Of a stretch of DNA of 63,285 nucleotides, positions 32,628 through 41,900 are shown piece after piece. The notes under the pieces were generated by a model. That model was not told the origin of the DNA and searched no databases. It saw only the letters and a list, made by a program, of their open reading frames with translations. Every line of letters begins with the position of its first letter. The first letter of the stretch is position 1. Position numbers and translations under genes: made by a program. Source of the stretch: Perkinsus chesapeaki (taxonomy: Eukaryota; Perkinsozoa; Perkinsida; Perkinsidae); the NCBI GenBank assembly GCA_013115145.1, contig JAAPAO010000144.1, positions 1 to 63,285 on the forward strand. Reading direction: 5' to 3'.

Positions 32628-33550
32628 ATGAAATCCCATCTCTGCCCTCTCATCGCCTCGATTATCGTGGCTTCCGCGTGCTCAGTAGACTGCTACCGCG
32701 AGTATCGGGACAGCGATAGGTTTGACCCTTCAATTGAGGATGGGAAGCAGAAGTGCAGGGACAAGATCGGCCTTCCTTGCTACGTGGAGTTCCGCAGCAA
32801 AGTTGAGGTCAGTATCTACCATTATGTCTATGCACCGGACAGCGGCTGTCCGACAGCCTCCTGGGCCGCCACGAGAATCATTATTGTTTCTCCCTTAGTC
32901 GGTTGTCGCATATGTTTCGGTATATCTGAATTACTCTTTGGAACCACAAGTGGAACGGGCTATCAAAGCGAGGACGTAATTAAGAGGTTCATACCTGACC
33001 GTGCCATCTTTACTTTCGCTCAGTAAGGATCCCACTAGACCGGCAACCTTCGATTACATAGATGGAGTAAGGCACTTCAGTTTGCAGCAGTCAACACGCC
33101 TTTTTGGACCGGCCATTTATCTCATCTGTTCTCAGTTAGAAGTAGCTCGAGGTTACAACTTTGATGGCGAGGCAAGAGTCCTGGTGATTCACGCTATTTT
33201 CAAGGTAAGTTATTCGGCTTCTTTTGGACTCTGGTGTCCTGTCCCGAAGCGCGTGTCAGCCGCTCCAACTTGTGACGCCGCAACGGCGCCTGGCTTCAGA
33301 CTCTGTAACGTTTCAGAGTCAGAAAGCCTACTAATATTGCGCATCTTGTTCAGGGCTTAACCACTGGTAATGCACTTGCTCTAGTAGTTTGTGTTAATCA
33401 CAGTGACGAAGCTGCAATAAGCCTGTACACTCGGGCGAGGTTCCAGAAGATTGAGGGTGAGACGAGGTCAGTGAGGCGAATTCGAGTACAGCACTATTGT
33501 CAGAGGAAAAGGATATGCTTTACCTCGCCCATTACTATTATAGGAGTTAA
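32628..33550 (+). CDS. secreted/ER GNAT-like protein, copy 1
   Basis: ATG at 32628 starts a signal peptide (MKSHLCPLIASIIVASACSV), followed by FDPSIEDGKQKCRDKIGLPC. This parallels the nested gene at 41.9 kb ([19 protein letters not shown]). Exon 1 ends at 32807. Later exons that align with that paralogue are 33136-33204 (possibly starting at about 33008), 33354-33456 and 33504-33550 (TAA). The last exons read LALVVCVNHSDEAAISLYTR and EEKDMLYLAHYYYRS, the usual GNAT end (asparagine, xxAxxLYxxxGF). The acetyl-CoA loop, RRQGIA in the paralogue, is NFDGEA here, so catalytic activity is doubtful. Middle exons are not fully resolved. Confidence 0.55.
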
Positions 33551-33559
33551 GCCAATTCG

Positions 33560-34524
33560 GGTGGTACAAAGGATGAACTCGATGGTGGCAGTTCTCCTAC
33601 ATACAGGTGAAGGTTTATGATTCTTGAACTATGTGTCTTTGATACCGTCTTATCATCCCAACAAAATGTCGATTAATACAATAGATCTCGTTGGCGTCCC
33701 AGACGCCTTAGACACTCTCGAGACTTCTCACCTTTTGTTGTGCCTAGCGTTATAATTTACAATGCCAACTGCACAAATGCCGGCAGGATATTTTAAACGA
33801 CCTTTGGAGATGCCTAATTGTCACCGCGTCTACTTTCAGTAGAGATGGACAAAAGCGGCTTTTAACCATGTCTACTGAAATAACCGTCCTGAAGACGGTG
33901 TCCTCTGTGATAGAGAGTCTGTATCGTACCGAAACCAGCCGGCACAGAGACTCCACGGTACGACAGTGTGCCGACGGCAAAGTCTGCTACCAGATTGGAC
34001 ATCTGCGAGAATCCCTCACGTGTGGCAGAATGGAAGGAACTTCGTTTAGCGATGCGATCAGACTATTCCAATCACTTCGTTTTCCAGACGCGTTTGTGCA
34101 GCGTTGCTGGGAATGGCGGTGAGATCGAATATCGTAGGTGTATGTAGCAAAGCTTACGCAAAAGTTTCGCTCGGAACGTTCAGAAGTCTAGTGTGAAGGA
34201 CTGTGACAGTGTGATACTTTGCACGGGTTCCCTCGCCCATTTAAGCTGAGCTATTATATCGATCAGCCTGAGTAATGCTGTCTGGTCAACTGAGTGAGAT
34301 CGGCCTGATCTCGCTTACTCTCTTCTTGACCAAGTTAGATGTTTGTTTCCAAATTATTTCGCCTAGCCATTGGACAAGAAAAATCGATGGGTATAAGCGT
34401 TCTTATGGCGAAGCGGTTTCTCAGAAACCCCTCCTCTATGAACAACAACGCTCATACATTCCAACACTTCTCTAAATTAACAACAAAAGAGAAGTACAAA
34501 TGGTAGCAATTCTCACTTATGGTC
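33560..34524. other. intergenic, no firm gene
   Basis: An 84-aa ORF (33868-34122, +) has no domain and begins inside an inverted repeat (TTTCAGTAGA near 33835 with TCTACTGAAA near 33870). I therefore do not call it a gene. Confidence 0.45.
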
Positions 34525-36544
34525 TCAATACGTATCAGATGAAAAACGACGCTTCCACATCTGATGAGTCCTGGCCACGAGCTCAACAGCCTTTCGACGG
34601 TTTAAAGGATGACCACCATGCATGAATGAGTTAATGACGCCACTGAAAGATACGAATATAAGCAACAATTGGAGCGCCGTTTCAGCTCACTGTGTCGGGT
34701 ATTTATACCAGCGGAACCACTCTCTTATCCCTGATATCGTATCGGGGTAAACTCCTTCCAACTGAGCAACAACGACTCCAATTCGGCTGTTAGACGTCTC
34801 TTCTGGAGCTTACGTCGCTAATATCGTTTATTTGGTGAAAATGCGGATCTTCTGTCGAAATGACGATGATCTTCCAGTCGGCCTCTCCACCGTCAATCAG
34901 ACCCATCGCCCCCAGTATCTGAGGCATCCAAGAAGCTTGCAGTAATTTCAAGGCCTCTGATAAAAGGGAATATGTTCTATCAATCACACTACCCCCATTC
35001 CCACACTCGCGAGAACCATCTTGAGGGTTATCCTATCTCTTGTAGAGGCTCACAAGGGGTGATGGACTCAATGCATTTTTTGAAGGTGCAGCATCTCATC
35101 ACCGTCATATGGCGCTCATTTCTCGGCAAGCCAGAGTCAGCACGGCCTTCAATTGCCTTACTTTCACATTTATGATTTGACCGGTGTAATAGCGAACTGC
35201 CGGCCTGCCAACTTCTATCAAATCCAAAGGATCTCCATCACCAGACAAGCCCGGTTCTTCCTCCACGTTAGGATCCTGAAAAGGAGTTGTCGACCCGCGA
35301 ATTGTATCCTTCGTTGGGCGACTCGTATATGGGGGGGAATAGGAGTAGAGTTATTTCGAAGGTGCGCTTCCGCAATACTGCGGAAACTGTCTCTGACATA
35401 TTCTCGTATCTTTCTTGTGTTTCTGTTCTTATGGCGTGAACAACACCGCGTAATACGATCAGCCATCAGCTATTAAGTGAAGATCGTCCTAATCATTCTT
35501 ACAATCAGAGTCTAATAGCGATGCAGTGCAGCATACCACAAAGCTATATTACCACTGTACAAGAACTTCTATTGCTGAGCTTGTAAGCCACTTGGTTCTT
35601 GAAGCTTTAATAGTGTTAGCAATAACTCAATAAAGAGAGCAAAAAATTTTTTCTCTTCGAAAAAATATCCTCACCTCAAAAGTCTGTGGGGCCGCACCGT
35701 AGTTCCAATAAATCACTCCGGGGTACTCCCGTAAAGAGCCATCTGAAGGAGCGATGATAACCGTGAAATTATGCGGTCAAGCTACCTTTAAAAATATCTT
35801 GCCGTATTGGATTCATGGCAGGATACTTGTAGCTCTCTCGATTGATCTCCATCTTGGCCTTCGTGAACCTCGGTATTTCAACCACCATTCTCACCAGACT
35901 ATCATCTTTGCTATCAACGTACAACGGTACCTAACGCTGTCCATGGTGAGAGCCAACGTGTGAGCGGCGAACTCCGCAGGCAATGAAAGAAAGCCTAGAA
36001 AAACCCATCGGCATGTAACACGCCGCATGTTTGTATTGCAACATGAAGCACCGTAATAGACTAAGAAATTCAACCGGACTTTCACTAGGGCAACGTATCG
36101 GGCTTACTGTGAGAGTACTATACTATGAATAATACGACGCTGATATTAACCATTTTTCAGCAACAATGAGTTTTGAACGGAAATTTCAGCCAAGTTTTCC
36201 AAACATAGGTTTTTAGCTGAGACGGCCTCGTCGAGATTGATATGGCTTACGTCATGCCAGAAAGATATAGGCTGGCACCCTGAAGCACCGCCTTGCGCAC
36301 GCGTGCAACACTCAAGCTCATACCGTGCCGTCCCTGGTTCACCAACGGTAATAACTCCGAACCCGTCGGAGGATCCAGAGGCCGACCAAACGCTATCTAA
36401 GGCTTTTCGAGGGGCGGAGCGAAGCCACTGTAGAAGGGATAGAGAGGAGTAACACAAAAGGGCGAGGAGAGATAAGGCAAGTATGGTTGGATGCCGAGAA
36501 CGGGACTTCGGTGAGGAAGTGCTAGTAGATTGAGGAGAAGACAT
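34525..36544 (-). CDS. membrane-anchored family I inorganic pyrophosphatase, seven exons
   Basis: Exons (minus) 36251-36544, 35786-35930, 35675-35742, 35162-35275, 34814-34918, 34691-34761 and 34525-34642 join in frame to 304 aa. The catalytic domain is complete and in order: PISFWHD|VPLYVDSKDD, MVVEIPRFTKAKMEI, NPIRQDIFKG, YPGVIYWNYGAAPQTFE, then DPN...SGDGDPLDLIEVG (the metal-binding Asp cluster). It continues with ILGAMGLIDGGEADWKIIVI, NDISD, LEGVYP...IREWFRWYKYP, and a C-terminal helix. It hydrolyses PPi to phosphate. Unlike typical cytosolic enzymes it has an N-terminal Ser/Pro-rich segment and a hydrophobic helix (ILALSLLALLCYSSLSLL, about residues 20-40), which predicts an anchored or targeted enzyme. 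All splice sites are GT..AG. Confidence 0.95.
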
Positions 36545-36908
36545 GGTACCAATCCAAGCCTGACGAGACGCAAAGCGACCTATTCCGAACCTTACACGCT
36601 CGACCTCAAGATACCATCGAATCGGGAAACGCTTTACTCATTAGGTAACTTGTAACTCAATCACTCTAAGGGATCAAGCTGTTTACTAGAAGTTATAACG
36701 TCTCATTGGACGGTTTAGAGAAGGAAAGGCAAATGTAGATGAGAAGCAATTTTATCAATTAATAGGACGGTTACTAACATCGACCATATACAACTGTGGC
36801 AGTAGGAATAATCAACTTAAATTAAGTAATGCAACTTGGGAGGGGATTAGCGGAAGGCCGAGGAACGAGAATCCTGAAACAGGGAAATAACAAAGTGAAC
36901 TTCCTGGC

Positions 36909-37814
36909 CTAAGTTTGCTGATTCATTCCTCTTACTCCTTGGTTAAAGACGCCTCCGCCATCCATCCGGATAGAATTCTCTCTGGTGAAGCCCTCAATAG
37001 TGGCATCGTCCGACATATAAGTGAAGTCTCCCGGTAGAGGCCCGAGTTCCTGGTCGAGTTTCGCCTCCTTGGGCGGAAGTGAATCCGATGTCGCATCGGG
37101 AACTTCATGGACGGTTTGGGTGGCTGTCAGCTCCATACCAACACCGCGCATATCAATTAGAGAACAGACGGCATCAGTAAGAGTCTCCTCTTCCTTCCGC
37201 CTAAAATAGGTTCCAAATCCAGAGGTCGCGGGTTCGAACCCCACGACTTACCTTTCTTTAACTCGTCCAACAGCCTCTGCCGTGATAATTTCTAAGTCCT
37301 TCACTTCTGGCTTGGTGAGAATGTGATCCTCGTCCATAAGTGTGCTGACATTCACAGCGGAAACACCGTGCCGCGGGCTCGAAACCAGAACCTAGTTGAG
37401 GAAGCTGAGGCCCCAAGGAGCAACGCTGGCTACCATATCTTGTAGGAAGTCTGTGGACGGTTCAATCTTATACCCGCAATGGCTGCTGCCATCTGAAAAT
37501 GGAAAACAATCATCAAAATTACAGCGGAGCGAAGCGCCCTCACTTGTCGGTACCACTATCTGTGTGGCAACTCTAAAGAGATCTCTGATAAATATGAACG
37601 GCGCCACTATAACGAATACAAGGAATTCGAAGACGCCAACAACAACACCTGAGCAAGGCAGATTTGAAAACTCAAGTTGGAGAAAGAACTTGCCAATGAA
37701 GAACCCGCCGACTCCTCCTTCCTGACCTCCCTGGATCATTCTCCGGAACAGCTTGATGAAGGACTTGAACCAGCGAACCTGTAAAAATGGCGTACCGATA
37801 AAACTGTGCTGCAC
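36909..37814 (-). CDS. unidentified membrane protein with acidic C-terminal region
   Basis: The upstream part (37392-37814) has a basic start, Gly/Phe-rich hydrophobic stretches (GGVGGFFIGKFFLQLEF) and a long membrane helix (VVVGVFEFLVFVIVAPFIFI), then a Cys-containing loop. The downstream part reads MDEDHILTKPEVKDLEIITA, then VGRVKER, joined across a 51-nt intron (37201-37251) to RKEEETLTDAVCSLIDMRG. A Thr/Asp-rich tail ends with TGA-type closure near 36909. The junction between the two halves near 37.38 kb is not resolved. The 51-nt intron consists largely of a tRNA T-arm in antisense. Confidence 0.5.
37201..37251 (+). other. 51-nt intron containing a tRNA T-arm/B-box
   Basis: On the minus (gene) strand the segment starts GTAAGTCG and ends CTATTTTAG. 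Removing it joins VKER to RKEEE in frame. On the plus strand it reads AGAGGTCGCGGGTTCGAACC followed by CCACGACTTACC: variable loop, B-box and acceptor-like 3' end, then a T-rich tract. The T-stem has one mismatch. Confidence 0.75.
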
Positions 37815-37829
37815 AAATAGACAGCCAAA

Positions 37830-38940
37830 AAGATCGTTATATTGGACTCTTATATAGATTCTATCTAATATAGTTTAGTCTTGTGTTTAGTCTTCTATAC
37901 TGCAGAAGACTAAACCCGTGTGGGTTCTATTAAAAACAACTAGGCGGATCGAATACGGGCTTCCGAAGCTTACAAAGTGAACATATAGGATTCCTCCTCT
38001 AGTCCTCGCCCAGTCCGCTGTTCTGAGGGGTTCTAGACGGATACTTTCTCCACCGTACTGCATCGCCAAGGCGCATACAGGACCTAGAAATGCAACATGC
38101 CGGAATCGAGCTTGCGACCAAGAAGTGTAAATTCGTATCTTGCTAATAGCAATTCGCTAGTATCGTGGTATTAAAGTTAGTTAAACTATTAAAACGGCTC
38201 TGTTGGAGAGAAGAGGAGCGCCTTGGTGAGACATATAAAATTATGAGACATATACAATATAAAATTCGGGAATCTCAGTGTGTCTCCTTTGTGAGACCTC
38301 CGTGACACTCGTACTGTAAATAGATACACTTGCGTCAAATTGTTATCAACTAGCGCCTTTCGAGAGTTAGGGAACAACCAAGGTATGCTAATCAATGAGT
38401 ACATCTTACATCTGACATGTACATATATCATGAAGCTGAACTCCACCTGGTGAGAAGTGAATTTATATCTATTGCATAGCGAGAGCAATTGAATCCGAGG
38501 CTCTCCTGCGTATTACGTTTCTGATAAATGTGCTACGTTAGATAATCAACAACTAAGTACCGCAAAAAAACATCACGACACACCCGTGGTCGCGGGGAAC
38601 GTGCTGGGCAATGTGTTCACGTACAGATCTTCGTAAAGTGAGTAACGTTATGTATACATACTCGTGATGATCAATCCCTCCCTATTCGAGGAACGATCGT
38701 CGATCAAATGTGGTATCTATTTCAAGTAATCAGCAGGGGGCTCTATCTTAAGTACTGTATGATTTTACTAGTCAATATAATGACCGCCTATGACTTAAGA
38801 TGAAAGCATATCTGTCGTGAACACTACGTGGGAGAATTGGGGACGCCGAACAAACATTCCATCACTGCGAAACCCACATGCCAAAATCCGGCAAAAAGGA
38901 GTAAGCCGGGATCGAACCCACGACCTTACATATTCTAAGG
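37830..38940. other. intergenic between two minus-strand genes
   Basis: AT-rich, no gene recognised. It contains a near-palindrome TTTAGTCTTCTATACTGCAGAAGACTAAA around 37885-37915 and, at its right end, the T-arm at the 3' end of the glycosyltransferase gene. Confidence 0.45.
38895..38935 (-). other. tRNA T-arm-like sequence at the 3' end of the glycosyltransferase gene
   Basis: The minus strand reads TAAGGTCGTGGGTTCGATCC, then CGGCTTACTCC and a TTTTT run, like the last third of a tRNA gene with its Pol III terminator. It begins about 20 nt after a possible donor (GAG|GTTAAT). The T-stem carries a mismatch or deletion. Confidence 0.55.
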
Positions 38941-38951
38941 TTATTATTAAC

Positions 38952-41900
38952 CTCAGTAAACTCTGCAGCTCGAGGCCTCCTATCCTCCTTTGCGAGCTCA
39001 TCACAGTTACGCATGGAACATACTTCACACGTGACCAACTCCAATGGCAATTGATGCTCGAATGCACCCGCTCCTGCCTCGGCACCTTGGCCGGCTGCAC
39101 GTTCGTCCTGATGAAGGTCGAAATGACATAAATGTTTGAGCAACAACTCCTGCGCTTCCGCCCCCTTACAGCCAGCCCCTTCTTCAGTTTCATAGCAGCT
39201 TTCTTAGCATCGGGACTAAGACAGTACTCCATTGCCTCGGTGATCTTATCATTGGACACATGACGGGCCAATACCATCTTACCACCACCTTGGACTTCAA
39301 CAAGGCCACCTACCACGCAACACTATTAATATTCTCTAACGATCTTTTATTTGCCTTGACAATGTTGTTTGCGGGCAGCTACATTCACAGCTTGTGCGTG
39401 CTATGTCCCCTACGAGAAAGACCACCAGGCAGAGCCCAAAGATAGATCCCTTACGTCAGAAGCGTGCAACCACTCTCTATACACAAAGGAAGATTAAGCG
39501 TCAAAGGGGGCGCGCTCTAGGGGACGCGTAATCATTAGGTAATCTACGACTCACTAATTAACATGTCGCCGGTGTCGATCTTTGAAAAATGTTAAACTTG
39601 AATTTTAAACGAATACGTTAGATGCCTGTTTTTTCCTTCCGACCACGCTTCCGCCATCTGCTCACCCCACAGAGGTTGGTCTCCAAAGAATGCCACCACA
39701 GCAGTTGGCAGTCCGCAATCAAGGCCCATGGCAGTTGTACCAGCACCACCATGATGCATGCAAGCACAGCATCGAGGGAATAACCAATCATGGGGAATAC
39801 CTAACGAGGACTCTACTTCACTGCGCCACGAAATTACCCTACCTGGTAGAAGTGCTACGTGATCGTCGCCGAGAACTTGTATCATTTGATACTCCCAAGT
39901 GTCGGCCGCAGCTGTGATGTCGCTGGTAAGAGCGCAGTCTTCACAGAAGAGACTAAGGGGCCTAAGACCAGAGAGCTGGGTCAAAGCGCTAGCGGAGTGG
40001 TGCATTATAGTCTTAGATGCAGGAAAATAAAATTATCATTCTCGTATCTTGCAAAAATATACCTTCGCTTTGCTACTGTAGATGCTGGAAATACCACTAT
40101 ACCGTAATACGGTAAAATATATAATTGTGAAGAAATACGGAAATTTGAGAAAGCCGCTTTCCAGAAGATTGCCGAAGGAGGGAGCGGAAACGGCGAACGC
40201 GGAAATGTGTTCTGTGGCATACGCTCGCCGTCAGGAATACTTTTGTGACTGTATCGGAGTTAATAACGTGAAAGATATGACTAATACATTAAATATATTA
40301 TATCTCAGCGAAGCAAACCGCTCAGCCGCAATGGTGGAGTACGATAATACGTAGAATAACGAACTAGTCTCACTTTGATCCCTTCTCCTTACAAACCGGG
40401 CACTTCTCCGGCGGTGGCGCCAAGAGGAATACACGGTCCCGTATATCTGATAAACGCCGTGGGCATGCGTGCTAATTAATAATGCGGACCTTCCGTGAAA
40501 TCGGCTTTGGTCAGACCGGACAAATCACACCAGCCTTTGTGAAGAATAACTCTCATTCCTGGTATCGCCTTAACCGCAGCAAGAACAGCTCGATAACTAA
40601 TATAAAATGACACATGCAGAGTTCGAACCTGCGGCCTTCTCACATTGGGCTCAAATCACCGCTGATGCTACCGAATCCAACGTAAAAAGGGGGACTGCCA
40701 GCTTCTAGGAATGCAGCCAGTTGTGGTGGCGGCACGTACGTAGTGTTCTCTCCACCTAAATTGAAGGATCTGCCAGCTAGAATTCGACAGTATGCCTGCA
40801 GCTCAGACTCTGCACTAGTAACGTTACACAGTGTAACTTACACTGCCAGACTGCTAATTTTTAGCAGTGCTACACGACTGTCCCGACATAGCGACTAATG
40901 CCAAACAAGGCCCGGACAGTCCGGACTCCGGCGCATGCGGCACAATTTGTGAATATACTACGAATTCAACTAGGATCATGGTAGTTGAATTCATTCAGAG
41001 AGCAGTGATTGCTCTGAACGTGCGCCGGCTGATTATCAGTCGGCGCGCACGGGACAATCGCGTTTTGGGTGCGTTTGCAAGTAACCCTGATAAAATTCTC
41101 TGCCGTTTCATCGTGAGGCCCTCACGGTGAGGGCGAGCGAGAAAGAACATGACCGTATTCAGCGTACGTTTTTATTGGGCAACCTTTACTTATCACGCCA
41201 CTATGGTCCGCGGCAAGCTTCTGGCCGAATCTGAGCAGGCCGGAACCGTCAGGGGCCTTCCAAGCAGCACATCCTTTACCGAAATTGCCAAGGAACTTGG
41301 CAGATACACTCGCAGGGTAAAGAAGTATGCCGCTCTGAGCGACTCGCTCAGCTAGAAAAGAAGTACCAAAGGGGCCTTACAAGACGTCCGAAAACACTGT
41401 TGAAGCGAGCTATAGTCAAGAACCCTTTGAGAACTAGTAAGGGCTTGTACCGTTTGTAGATGCGTGCCTGCTATATTGTATGACAATCGATTGTGTTCGG
41501 CCACATGTGGTGGGCAGCCCGCTCGGCTGATTCACAGTGGGCACGCGTACGGTATGAATAGGAATCTTTTATCGGAGCCCTTATGGATTGAGCTGTGCTG
41601 TCACGCTATTTGTGGACGTCGTAGGTAGTATGCGTGGAAGTTGGTGTGATAAGAACGCAAGCTTGACCTTTTAATATGATTCAATTCTTTGAGTACAACA
41701 CAGTTCAATGGAGACAGTGAAGACTAGCTCGCACAATAATTTAGCACGCATGCGCAATACTGTCTCTCCACTGTCTCTTACATTAAAGTCACTGTAATTT
41801 ACAGTGAAAAAAATAATATCATCACATTGGTCCGCAAGCAGGCTCGAGGCCACTTGGCTTTAGACCAACTGAGCTATATCTTCAAGTTTCCCTACTCGTG

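Noticed and set aside
33868-34122. 84-aa plus-strand ORF
   Set aside because: No domain, no signal peptide, and its start lies in an inverted repeat. Composition is not convincing.
37160-37246. A complete tRNA gene on the plus strand
   Set aside because: The 3' third looks like a tRNA, but there is no D-arm and the upstream sequence is coding on the other strand.
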